Source: Nageia nagi (Eukaryota > Pinophyta). From it: a stretch of 64,000 nt of DNA. Location: contig JBITNC010000001.1 in the NCBI GenBank assembly GCA_050084985.1, positions 181,846,001 through 181,910,000 on the forward strand, in the 5' to 3' direction. Positions 21,836-33,079 of this stretch are shown piece by piece. Each line of letters starts with the position of its first letter. Position 1 is the stretch's first letter. A model generated the notes under the pieces. It did no database searches. It was not told where the DNA came from and was given only the letters and a program-made list of their open reading frames with translations. A program made the translations under genes and the position numbers.

Positions 21836-23633
21836 GTTCAGATATATAGATAGATAGCTAGAGGTGGATGGATTTATATAGATTTCCATTTTTGTTTTTT
21901 GAGTGTACATTTGGACTAGTGTATATATATTCTTATTATTTTGATGTGGTTTAGTACATGTTGTCAAGTGCATGTGTGTACATGCCTAGTTTCCAAATTA
22001 GATCTCATATACATGTATGATTTATGTTTTGATCTACATTGATGGATGTTGATGGATTGATATATATGTTCATGCATTTATATACCTTGATATATACATT
22101 ATGTTGATGGATTGATGCATGCCTAGTGAACTAGCTCATAGATGTTCAATAATTTACATGGACAAGATTCAAATTTATGTTTTTATTTATATTTATCTAT
22201 TTAATTAAAGGTGGGTCTAGTTAATGTACATATGAATGTATATATAATTTGAATTTGTATGTAATTAATATACTTTTTGATTAAAAAAAACACTTAAACA
22301 ACCTTAATATAAAATGTACAACAATAAGGTCAATAATTATTACAAAGAAATAAGGTAAATAATAGTAAAAGGACATGTAACAAATTATAAATGTGTACAA
22401 CTTAGGAAATATTTATCAACAAACTCATCCATAAATAAAAACTAAAATTAGAGGATGTACAATCAACATTAATGGTCCTTGAAATAAAAAGCTAATAACA
22501 TTTGGTGAACTCCTATTAAAGTGATCTAAACATCAAATCCTTTGCTATCTTCTACCAACTCAAGAACCATATAGAAAATTATCACTTTTAGAATTTGAAG
22601 TAAATCAATTTAAGACTAGGTTAATCTACATAGTCTCTATAAGAAAACTTAAAGAACAATTTTAAAACCTAATATAATCACCCTTACTAGATCATTTATA
22701 GTTAAAATATACTTTTAGAATCTAAATCATTAAGAATTCAAACAATTATAACCTTAACTTGCTTGTCAAAAATTATAAAATATATCTAATTCATACATTA
22801 ATTCTCTAATGGTTTTAAAGGAATGTATGAATATTCAAATATTCAATGATTTTCATATATAGTAATTTAAGGACATACATAACAAATAAATGTGTATAAC
22901 TTAGGAAATGTTTATTAACAAAATCATCCATATATAAAAACTAAAATTAGAGTATACTCCATCTCAACAAGTCAACTTATAGATATCTACCAAGACCTTA
23001 CAAATAACTCACCATTTATTAATTTGACTTTGTAAGCATATCCTATATCAACAATAAGGTCAATAATTGTCAATGCAAAGAAATAAGTTAGAGAAATTTA
23101 GTATCTAGTCCTATTGAAGTTGCATTTAAGGTCCTCAAAAAAAAGATAATAACCTTTGGTGTTCAACTCCTTAAGTGATCTAAACATCAAATCCTTTGAT
23201 ATCTTCTACCAACTTAAGAACCATATGGAAAATTATCACTTTTAGAATTTGAAGTAAATCAATTTAAGATTGGATTAATCTACTTCTAGTCTCCATAAGA
23301 TCTAGCTTAAGGAACAATTTTAAATCCTAATATAATCACCCTTACTAGATCATTTATAGGTAAAATGTACTTTGAGAATCTTAATCATTAAGAATTCAAA
23401 CAATGATAACCTTAACTTGCTAGTCAAAAATCATAAAATATAACTAGATAATAATTCATGTATATTAATTCTCTCATGTTTTTTAAAGGAATGGATGATT
23501 AGTTTCTAATTTGTAAATCATTAGTGTATGATTCATATTTGTAAGTTACCTATTTCCCATAGAGATTAGTGTCTAATTTAGTCATTGTTGATCCATTGAT
23601 TGTATCACAATCAATATAATTCAAAATATTATC
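21836..23633. repeat. Non-coding interval with a degenerate tandem duplication
   Basis: A block at about 22365-22865 recurs in the same orientation at about 22870-23510. Shared landmarks are AACTTAGGAAAT, GTGATCTAAACATCAAATCC, AATTTGAAGTAAATCAATTT and CACCCTTACTAGATCATTTA. The second copy has about 150 extra bases. The interval lies between the convergent 3' ends of the two coding relics. No gene was seen. Confidence 0.7.
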
Positions 23634-23640
23634 TTAAACT

Positions 23641-25670
23641 AACCAAAAGTATTCTTGAATTGTTGAATTCTCACTTGATCCTTTATATAATGTTGTATTA
23701 CACCATTCCACAATATCATGGGCATCTTTAAATTTACTTACATCACCAAATTTTAGTTGCTCTCTAGGAAGAGATCTTTTAACACATGCACCTACTCCAT
23801 CATGTTCTCCTTTACCATGTCCTACTTCAATAAAATGCCATATATGTTCAATATTTTTTTCTTTATGAACCTTAATTAGCAAATAAAACATTCTTGAATT
23901 TTTAAACTATCCCATACAATTATCTAACCATATGAAATGTTTTGCCATTTGAATTCCTCTTTCATACAAATTATTGTAAAATACCTTAAAATAATATTGG
24001 AAAAACTCTGATGAGTGTAATTGATTATCACTTATATAGAAATGGTACTCCCTTAAAACATTTCTATTACCTTTAGTACTATCATCTACATGTCTATATA
24101 CAATATGGATGAAAATGGCAACTTGAACTAATTATAATAATGAGATTGAATTTCTTCTTATGGTGTAAGAGTATAATTTTTGGCAAATTCAACAACTGAT
24201 AATATAGTTCCAACCAAAAATGTATTTCTACATTAATGATATTGATTATCAAGCAATTTAGCATGTTGGGAGTGTTTCACATATTTTTGTAGACTTTGTC
24301 TTAAAATCATCCATGAATGTATGCACTTTGATGCTTTCGTTGACCAAATCAACACATTTTTTATTTTTTCCATCTTTCAAATTATACTCAACATTCTTGA
24401 ATATTCTAACATCCACATCTTGTTGTCCAAATTCATGTGTATTAATTTCATGTATACAATCTCCTAGTAATAAAAAATTCAAACATCTATCACATTATCC
24501 TAAATACATGCACTTGAATAAAATGATCGCTCATGAGGAGGTAGACAAAGCAAACTTTCTATAAAATCCTTGATGGATTCAAGTTGTATATGAATATCAC
24601 ATTCTTGACTCAAATCATCAATATGTAACTTCCCACATATGTTTTGAAAAGCATCATAATAATATCAAAATTTCATATGAGTTTTGCAACAACATGTTAC
24701 TCTTTCCTTATTAATTCTAACATACCAAGGTTTGTATTTCTCAAATGATCTTTGACTTATTTCAATATTAAATGGTTGTAACACTCCCTTTTCTACAAAT
24801 TGTTGATACAATTTAGTTTGAGTCATATCTAGCAAGTGTTTTGGATGAGATTCATGATCTTTTGACCTAAGTTTTAATTTTAAAACTTATCTAGAATGTG
24901 GTGATACCCTTGTTCTATCATGCTAAAAAAAATTCAATTATAACCTTGATCTCACTAGTTAATTTCATGTTATACATTTGGATTCTACCATTATAACTCT
25001 AACATTGGTTGAGTGGATCACTTTCAATACTTTGTCTTCTCTTTACATACCTTTGCATAGTTTTATGAATCACATTGAATAATTCACTAACCTTTCTTTT
25101 ATTTGAGGTTGTTTGGCTTACTAAGGTTTTCATTACCTTTTTTATTTTTATCATTCTCATTAATTGTAGCATGAGTTGACATTGAACTCCTAAATATTTA
25201 TCTTTGAAGTAATCCTCATGTATATCACTTGCAATGGTTCTTATATATCTCTAAGATAAAATTTTATCTTTAGGAAACTTATGTGAGATATTAACTTTCA
25301 TTTTCAAATAACTATTATCATTATCTTTCAAAGATGGATTTGAAGACATACTCAATGTATTTGTTTCAAGAGGTGGATTGGCATACATACTTGATAGATT
25401 CATATCAATAGGTGGATCTAAATCTTCACCAATCATAATCTCCTCTTCCACATGTGCATCATCTACATTCATCTCTTAAATGTTCTCCTACTTAATGTTC
25501 TCCTCCAAAGCATTTGCTATAGAACCTGATGCTTCCACATCCCTTAATTACCTCAAAAGTGCTCTTGTCTCTCTTTTTCAATGTGCATCCCTCTCTCTAT
25601 ATGCTTGTTCTTATTCAGGTGTAAACCTCCTTTAATCTTTCCTTACTTGATGTTTTTTTGATCCCATGAC
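23641..25670 (-). pseudogene. Transposase-like gene of the DNA transposon (degenerate)
   Basis: Fragments in one direction give, from the N-terminus: a charged segment with EQAYRERDAH near 25590-25620; a segment EEEIMIGEDLDPPIDMN (25472-25251); a region with KRKVSELFNVIHKTMQRYVK near 25050-25130; ISQRSFEKYKPWYV near 24740; a Cys cluster CCCKTHMKF at 24671-24697; LESIKDFIESLLCLPPHE near 24530-24590; and a final block (23891-23637) with HFIEVGHGKGEHDGVGACVK. The CCC-x2-H cluster and the HGKG-x2-DG-x-G motif recall a group of transposase-related proteins with an RNase H-like core; this is recalled from family knowledge, not searched. Stops and frameshifts abound, and no complete catalytic triad could be assigned. 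Confidence 0.6.
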
Positions 25671-26736
25671 CTCCTTTTGAAATTAACCTTGCTTCGAAAT
25701 TATTGTAATCACAAAAAATGAATGAAAAATTGCAAAAAGAAGAGAAAATTATAGATGTAGGTCATACAAGTCTATACAATATTGATGGATATAATAAAAA
25801 AATATAAAACATTTTTATATGTACATTTTATAATTAAGGGGTTAAGATACCAGGTGTCGAGATCTTAGGGGTCAGAATCTCAACCCTTAGGATCCTAGTA
25901 TTCAAATTCAAAATTTTACCCACCCTTTTCCCTTCCTCCTAGGCTCAAAAATAGCTTTGGTGACCCACACCATTGCTTTAGACATGCAACTTTAAGGTCC
26001 TAAAAATGGCAATGGACTTTGCCAACTTCAAGAATGCATTTGATGAGGTTTTCTAATAAATTTTTTCAAAAAAAATTGCAAAATTGTAAATGAGAGAGTG
26101 TAGATTTCAAATATGCTCTTTGTTTTATTTTGGATTAGATTTAGTATTTTTAATAAAATTTGTAATGAAAGAAGGTCCATAAACTTTGAAAAGTAGGGTT
26201 TTGTATTTATTTAATATCTTTTTATTTTTTATAAATTATGAAAAAAAAATATGTCCATATTTTACATACAATTCTCTACAACTTAAAAAGAAAAAAGAAA
26301 AAAAAAATGATAGGTTTAAGTCAAATTATGCTTGAGGGACATGAGTACTTTTTGAAATGAAAAATAGGACCAATAAAAAATTAATTAAAAAAAACTATTA
26401 ATAAACAAATTATAAAAAATATCCTCCATAATATTTAGTGTCTTAGGTATCAGTATATAAAAAGATTTAGCAAAATATTAAAATTTAGGTCCAATTATGC
26501 ATGAGGGACACGATGGGAGTATAGTACTCAAACTAAATTTTTTAAAGAGTGGGGTTTGAACATGTATTTCAAAAATTTATTTATATTATATTGGTATTGG
26601 AATAAATTACATATTTGAAAACTAAACTTCAAGTGCTACATTTTTCATGTTTTGAACTCTAAGTGATTCAAATTTTGAGATCAATTGTGATGAATATTAA
26701 ATCAAAGAAATTAGTTCCACTTTTTTGCCAAAATTA
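25671..26736. other. Right subterminal region of the DNA transposon, no gene
   Basis: This is AT-rich sequence. An imperfect palindrome lies at 25854-25901 (arms around AGATCTTAGGGGT and ACCCTTAGGATC), related to the hairpin at 6801-6853. Poly-A tracts lie near 26245-26310. Two short segments around 26325 and 26490 repeat TTATGC(T/A)TGAGGGAC. Confidence 0.55.
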
Positions 26737-26754
26737 GGACTCAACTTCTTGCAC
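26711..26754. repeat. Right terminal inverted repeat of the DNA transposon
   Basis: The 18-bp core GGACTCAACTTCTTGCAC at 26737-26754 is the exact reverse complement of 6736-6753. Looser similarity extends inward to about 26711, including the block CCACTT. Confidence 0.85.
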
Positions 26755-26756
26755 TT

Positions 26757-27720
26757 TTCCTTATCCTTTAGATTATATTTTGATAATAGGGAACAATGAT
26801 GAAATCATTCAAGAGTGCATATCCAACCTTAAGGCAATGTTTAAAATGATTGATCTTGGTCTCTCGCACTAATACCTTAGAATGAAAGTATACCAATACA
26901 AGTATTGTACTTATCTTATTCAATCCAAGTATATATTAGACATCTTACAAAAGTTTGGAATGGAGGAGTGTAGACATGCTATGATCCCAATCTCTTCTGA
27001 AATCACTATTTCTCTTAGCTCCAACTCTCAGTTAGCTGATGCTATAGCTTATAGGAAATTAATTAATAGTCTTCTATATTTGACTATTTATAGGCCAAAT
27101 ATTACCTTTGTAATGAATTTGTTGGTATGATTCATACAAAAACCATATGTCAAATACCTCAATTCTATTAAGCAAATCTTGAGGTATGTTGCAAGGACTA
27201 AGGATCTTGCTCTCAAGTATTCCAACTTGCCCTTATTTTTTTAGGGCTTTCAGATTATGGCTATGGGATAGATAAAGATGATAGGAATTTTTAACATTAG
27301 TTATGGTCTTATATCTTAGGCTTTCAAAAATTAGCCTACTATTTCTCTTTCCACCATAGAAGTTGAATATTGATCCATGTCTGTTGTAGCCCATGAAGCT
27401 ATTTGGCTTAGGCATATTTCTAAAAAAATTATATATGAGCAAGCTAAATCATATTTGATTTTTTTAAATAATCAATCAAATATTTTCTTGGGTAAAAATC
27501 ATATTTTCTATCAACGAATAAAACATGTGGAAATCTAGGCCCATTTCATCAAGGAGAAAGTTTTTGATGGCATCATACACCTAGAGTATTGTCCATCCAC
27601 CTTGAACTCAATTGATCTTTTCACCAATACCCTTCTTAAAGCTCAATTTTTTAAGCTTATGAATGCTATTAGGTTGGTGAAGTTGCCCTCAAAGGGAGTG
27701 AAGTTTGAATTTTTGTGTTG
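26757..27720 (+). pseudogene. Copia A/D reverse transcriptase tail and RNase H
   Basis: The RT frame resumes at about ILIIGNNDEIIQECI (26780-26820), with the YxDD codons damaged by a stop and a small deletion. An open block at 26882-27130 holds YLIQSKYILDILQKFGMEEC and SSNSQLADAIAYRKL. RNase H follows in fragments: KPYVKYLNSIKQILRYVA, a degenerate TIEVEY in place of TKAEYRA, HEAIWLRHISKK, and the typical ending HLEYCPSTLNSIDLFTNTLL near 27580-27640. The sequence ends with VKLPSKGVKFE, like the Copia B protein. Stops are frequent. Confidence 0.88.
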
Positions 27721-27919
27721 AATTCATGTTTGTGATGACAACTTCACACCTAGGAGGATTTTATGTTGTATAGTGTTGATTTTGTTGTACACCTTCATGC
27801 TAAGTTTGAATTGTGTGAATAAATTATACAAATTTTTATAGAAAAATATTGGCTAATATAGCATTATTCAGTTATCCATGTGTGAGGAATTTGTATGTGT
27901 CTTTTGGTACTATTCAATT
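27721..27919 (+). other. 3' untranslated region of Copia A/D, left part
   Basis: This follows the RNase H stop and is homologous to the minisatellite region of Copia B and C (GATGACAACTTCACACCTAGGAGG, then CAGTTATCCATGTGTGAGGAA at 27870-27890). Copia C begins at 27920. The region resumes at 36415 with another unit, CAGTTATCCATATGTGAGG. Confidence 0.7.
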
Positions 27920-28408
27920 TGAAAGAGTTGAACTATAAACTAAACAACTCTAAAGTACCAAGATCACATGAAAGCTCATATTAACATCAATATAACTCAA
28001 GAGGATAATATCAAAATATGTAAGTGGTTCCTCCAACTTGGAGTACATCCACTAACTAGATCTCACTTCATTCACAAACATGAATATCTTACAATCTTCC
28101 TAAACTTTTCTCCTAAACACTATCCTATAGCATAACTTTACTCCACAAATTGGTGTGTGATCACAAAGGGTAAGACTTCTATTTATATACCAAAATCCCT
28201 TTTTGGATTACCCTTTAATCCAATGTACAAAATCATGACATGCACATCCTTTTACCATGGAGGATGCTCATGACATGGAGTGTAGGGCAAGTTACATTAT
28301 CATATTCACTTAAATACTTAAGGTATAAAATGATATCCTTAAGTATTAATGAATTTACATAGAACATTATTATATAACCTTTATAATAATGCATTATACA
28401 TTCCAACA
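27920..28408 (-). repeat. 3' LTR of Copia C
   Basis: On the + strand it begins TGAAAGAGTTGAACTATAAAC and ends CATTCCAACA. It is homologous to 35915-36414 and, inverted, to 36864-37359. Confidence 0.9.
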
Positions 28409-28424
28409 CTCCCCTTTAATGCAA
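28409..28424 (-). promoter_or_regulatory. Polypurine tract of Copia C
   Basis: The - strand reads GCATTAAAGGGGAG directly before the 3' LTR (TGTTGGAATG), matching Copia B and A/D. Confidence 0.8.
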
Positions 28425-29105
28425 TATTAAGATAGAGTGAATAAGAGATAAGAAAAAGAGAAAGTAAGAAAGTTATCCTCCAAATAGATACAATGGAGAT
28501 GAAAACTTTTACACATTTATGAATTAAGAAATATCTAATTTAAGACTCACTACTTTTCCAAATACAATCATTAACTATAACCAATTTCAATGTACATGAA
28601 GTAATCATCCAACTAGAAGTTATGAAGAGTCTTCAAGAGCTTGCATACCTGAATTAAGTAACTTACAATCTCAAAGGAACTTACAAGTCATAAGCAGCTC
28701 AAATAACAAGATCAGTTAGATGTAACATATTTATATCAATAAGGATAGATGAATCACTCAAATGCTATCATGAATTGATCAATGATGCATTATAATTCAT
28801 CATGAAGATGCTAAGCCAAAACTCATAGTCCCTTGTTATATATAAAATATGTGTTGATTATCATTACAAAATAGAACATGCACATATAAGTTCCTCACAT
28901 ATGGATAATTGAATAGTGCTAAAAGACACAAGAGTTTCTCACACATGGATAACTAAATAGTGCTATATTGGCAAATCTTTTACTTTAAAAATTTGTACAA
29001 GTTTCTCATGTAGAGCAAACTCATCATAAAGGTGTACAACAAAATCAACACTATATAGCATAAAATCCTCCTAAGGGTGAAGTTGTCATCACAAACATGA
29101 ATTCA
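28425..29105 (-). other. 3' untranslated region of Copia C with minisatellite remnant
   Basis: No gene is present. Around 28880-29040 there are two to three degenerate units related to the Copia B array (CTCACATATGGATAA, CTCACACATGGATAAC, GTTTCTCATGTAGAGCAAACTC). Confidence 0.7.
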
Positions 29106-29890
29106 ACATAAGAATTCAAACTTCACTCCTAATTGAGAGAAACTTCACCAACCTAATAGCATACCTAAGCTTACAAAACTAAGCTTCTAAGAGGGGCTTG
29201 GTGAACACATTAGTGGAGTTTAAGGTGGATGGACAATACTTTAGGTGTATGATGCCATCAAGAAGCATCTTCCTCATAAAATGGGCATGGATTTTTATAT
29301 GTTTTATTCTTTAATAAAATACAAGAATCTTAGCCAAAGAAATAGTTGATTAATTATCTCAAGAAATCAAACATGAGCCACCTTGCTCATACTTAATTTC
29401 TTTTGGAAGAAGCCTTAGCCAAATGGCTTCCTAGGCTATAACAAACATGGCATGGTATTCAACTTTTATAGTGGAAAGAGAAATAGTAGGCTACTTCTTG
29501 GAAGCTTAAGAGATAGCACTTGAACCAATGCTAAACACATACATAGAGGTTGATTTCCTATCATCTCTATCTCTCCCATAGTTAGAATTTGAGAATTAGA
29601 AAAGAAAAAATGAGGAAAACTTAAAATACTTGAGAGCAAGATCCTTAGTCCCTACAACATATCTTAAGATTTAATTAACAACATTGAGGTGCTCAACATA
29701 TGCTACATGAATCAAGCCATTAGATTCACTACAAAGATAATATCTAGCTTGAAAATAGTTAAATACAAAAGACTACCAACTAATTACTTATAAGCTATAG
29801 CATTAGCTAATTGAGAGTTAGAGCTTAGAGAAATAGTGATTCTAAGAGAAATTAGGATCATAGAATATCTACACTCTTCCATTCCAAACT
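29106..29890 (-). pseudogene. Copia C RNase H (degenerate)
   Basis: The - strand parallels the RNase H of Copia B segment by segment: the C-terminal LVKLPS region near 29120-29150, the equivalent of HLEYCPSTxNSADLFTKPL near 29170-29250, and the SGSGAISWASKK equivalent near 29490-29530. Numerous stops interrupt all frames. Confidence 0.8.
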
Positions 29891-30716
29891 TCTACAAGAT
29901 GTCTAATATATGCTTAGATTGAATGAGATAAGTACAATCCTTGTATTGATACACTTGCATTCTAAGATAGTAGTGCAAGAGATCAAGATCAGTAATTTCA
30001 AATGTTGCCTTAAGTTTGGATATGCACTCTTGAATGATTTCTTTATTATTCCCAATCATCAAAATATCATCCATATAAAGAAGAATCAAGACCATGTCTT
30101 TTCCCTGATTAAGCACATAAATATCAAAGTCAAAAAAAAAATACTTGAAAAAACTAATATCTACAAAATACCCTAAAATCTTCTTGTATGAGGCTCTAGA
30201 TGCTTGCTTAAATCCATATAATGACTTCTTTAACTTGCACACAAAGGACTCTTTGCATTCCACAATGAACACTTCTAGTTGATTCATGAATATTTCCACA
30301 TCTAAGTCACCATTGAGAAATGCACTCTTAACATTAAGTTGAAAAACTTTTCATATTTGAGCTATAGCAAGGACAATTCTCATAGTAGGTGTCTTTGCCA
30401 TGGGAGCAAAGGTTTCCTCATACTCTACACTATATTTTTGAGAAAAACCTTTGGCTACTAACCTTGCCTTATACTTCTCAATATCTCCAAATGAATTGAA
30501 CTTGACCTTGTAGATTCACTTATTGCCAATCACATTCTTCTCATTGGGATAATGAATCAAGTTCCAAATTTTATTTTTCATAAGTGCTTCACACTCCACT
30601 TTTATGGATTCCATCCAGCACTCATACTTAGAAGCTTCTTTGAACATTGAAGGCTCATGCTTGTTGTCAATTTTGGCAAATAAAGATTTATTCAAGGTCA
30701 TGCTCCTTATTACCCT
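29891..30716 (-). pseudogene. Copia C reverse transcriptase
   Basis: Two open blocks are in one frame: 30701-30516 (SLFAKIDNKHEPSMFKEASK, ending NEKNVIGNK) and 30299-29892 (135 codons). The latter includes CKLKKSLYGFKQASRASYKK, the intact catalytic LLYMDDILMIGNN and LIQSKHILDIL. The LNVKSAFLNGDLDV motif lies between them (about 30300-30345), with stops around it. Confidence 0.87.
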
Positions 30717-31800
30717 TTGAGTTGGAAAGTTTTGTTCCTAAGGTGACTTATCTATATCAACATCTAATTGGCTAGGTGCAATTGAAGAGTCCTCTAGATC
30801 ATCAACATCCTCATTAGAAGTAGGTTCTTTAGTAAGTTCATTGAACTTTACATCCTTTGAAACAAACATGGCTTTGTAGGATGGAGAGTAGAGCTTGTAG
30901 CCTCTATGCTAACTATTATAACCCATAAAGATGCATTTTTTATCTCTTTTGTCTAATTTTTTTCTTTTTTCAAAAATAATGTAGGAGAATGCTTCACAAC
31001 CAAACACCCTAAGGTAATAAATGTAAGGTTTTCTTCCTGACCATGCCTCAAATGGAGTTTTAGCTTAAATGACTTTTGTAGGACACCTATTCAAGATGTA
31101 AATAGTAGTGCTCATAGTTTCACCTCATAAAAAACTAGGAATATTACCCAACATACATCAAGCCATCTCCATAATTATCCTATTTTTCCTTTTGGCAATA
31201 CCATTCTACTAAAGAGTGTAAGGAATCATAAACTACCTCTTGATTCTATACTTAGCACAATAGTCATTAAACTTATTATTGTTATATTCTTCTCTATTAT
31301 CTAATCTTAAAATCTTAATTTTAAGGTTAGTTTGATTCTCAATAAAGGCCTTAAAAATCTTAAAACTCTTAAAGGTTTGATCCTTGTGCTCAAGTAGATA
31401 CCCAAAGGTCATCCTACTAAATTCATCAATAAAGGTCAAGATGTAAGATGCTCCTCCAAGAATTTTATTCTAAAATAGACCCATCAAATCTAAATGCACA
31501 AGTTGAAGAGGTTGAGATGCTCTTTTTACCTTATGTTTTTCATACTTTTGTTTATGCATCTTGCTAAGAATGCACTTCTCACATAGAGCAATAAAAAGAG
31601 AAATTGAAGGCAAACCTTCCATAAGTTCTTGGTCTTTCATGATTTGAATACTCTTATGGTTAAGGTGCCCTAAACATTGATGCCAAAGATTACCTCTAAA
31701 GCACACACTTGTAGCAAGACACATCTTTATTGGAACTTGATCCATAATGTAGAGATCATCTTTCACTGATCCTTTAACCAATGTGGCAAGTCCTTTCTTA
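30717..31800 (-). pseudogene. Copia C integrase region (catalytic Glu replaced)
   Basis: One frame, interrupted by stops, carries WHQCLGHLNHKSIQIMKDQE (31781-31470 block), CEKCILSKMHKQKYEKHKVK, LVHLDLMGLF, FIDEFSRMTFGYLLEHKDQT (31439-31233 block) and LRLDNREEYNNNKFNDY. The segment after the stop reads NGIAKRKN: the expected catalytic Glu is Lys, codon at 31191-31193. The C-terminal part runs on to about 30850 in broken form. Confidence 0.85.
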
Positions 31801-31805
31801 ATGCA

Positions 31806-33079
31806 CTAGGATTTAAAGTTGAACTCAAAAGAGTACCCTTTATTAGTAACTTGGATCACAAAGAGAAAGTTCATCCTAAACTTAGGAACATAGAGCACAT
31901 TGTCAAGAACCTTTTTGTGAATCAACACACTTCCAATTCTTTGGGCCTCAAGGGTAGAGTTATCACCTATCACAACTACATCTTTTTTATACTTATGAAA
32001 GTTCTTAAACTTTTCCTTTTCAAAGCATAGTGATTAGTGTAACTAGAATCAATAATTTAATCATATGAAAAAGAGTAAGATATGGAGTAGATCACTGTAG
32101 CAAAACTAACTTGAATATTCTTCTTTCTTTTGAAGTTCTTTACATTTCCATTGCCTCTATTCTTTTCCTCTCTTTTCTTTTAATAGAAATCAACTTATAT
32201 GACCTTGGATGCCATAATAGTTACAATTATCATCAAACTTTTCCTTAGTATATGGATTTTTTTGCTTTACCTTTTCCATCTCTTTGTTTGAAATGGTTGT
32301 TGTTCTTATTATTCCTATTGTTGTTGTTATTATTCCTATTGTTCCCATTGTTTCTACTATTTTTGTTGCCATTAACTCTTTTCTCAAACCTTTTTGGAGG
32401 AAAAATGATACGTTTTCTTTTTATGGTTGAACTTATTCTTGATAGGAGTTTAAGTTACTTCAAGAGCAATGTTATTATCCTTAGGAGAAGAAATCAACAC
32501 CTTTTTATTAAGGGTTTCCTCATACTTCAAAAGGAGCCTAGAAAAGTTTTCAAAGTAAAAAACTTCTTCATCATTAAGCTTTATTTCTATAATCATCACA
32601 AAGTTTCCAAAATTTAAGGAAATGCTTTGAAGAATGATGAAGACCATGAACTCATCATTGATCCAATTGCACCTACAAACAACAAGTTGGGTCCTTAGGT
32701 CAATGATTTTATTCAATTAGATAGCCAAAGTTTCATCTTCCCCTTGATGAGATTGAAGAAAATTTTGGAGAATGGTAAGCCTTCTTAAAAAATTTGAACC
32801 AAGGTATATTTGCTTAAGCTTATCCCAATCTTCTTTTACCAAGGTTGAAGAGGAAATCATCAAGAGCATATCATTTGAAACTACACAAAATATCATAGAG
32901 ATTTCCAACTCATTCTTCGTGTTGTAAGCCTCTAGTGCCTTCTCATTTGTAGGAGGTGCAAGGTTCTCATTCACTATTTACTAAAGCTTCCTTTTCTATA
33001 ATTTAGCTCTCATCCAAGGTTCCTAAATACCAAATTTGGAACCATCAAGAATGTATTTAGGTAAAAATAAGTATCCCAT
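31806..33079 (-). pseudogene. Copia C gag and protease
   Basis: The start is ATG at 33079 (MGYLFLPKYILDGSKFGI), equivalent to Copia B. Open blocks are 32974-32717 (LAPPTNEKALEAYNTKNEL, VKEDWDKLKQIYLGSNF) and 32716-32450 (LRTQLVVCRCNWINDEFMVF, LLKYEETLNKKVLISS). The zinc knuckle is damaged (CNYYGIQGHIS near 32190-32250) and the protease active site is barely readable near 32030-32070. An Asn/Thr/Ile-rich simple-sequence tract (AAT/AAC-type) occupies about 32290-32370. Confidence 0.85.

Larger units (their letters stand above)
6736..26754. mobile_element. DNA transposon with terminal inverted repeats, carrying nested Copia B
   Basis: The left end at 6736 reads GTGCAAGAAGTTGAGTCC. The right end at 26737-26754 is its exact reverse complement, and weaker similarity continues for about another 25 bp. 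The two ends abut the two halves of the RT gene of Copia A/D, which independently marks this interval as one insertion. Without Copia B (11431-21006) the element is about 10.4 kb. It holds a degenerate transposase-like gene on the - strand (23641-25670) and a second coding-like relic on the + strand (10880-11430 continued at 21007-21835). No target-site duplication could be read with certainty. The superfamily is not assigned. Confidence 0.75.

Noticed and set aside
6720-26765. Target-site duplication of the DNA transposon
   Set aside because: The flanks (ATTCTGGTTGG and TTTTCCTTATCC) do not give a convincing duplicate, probably because of mutation or deletion at the site.
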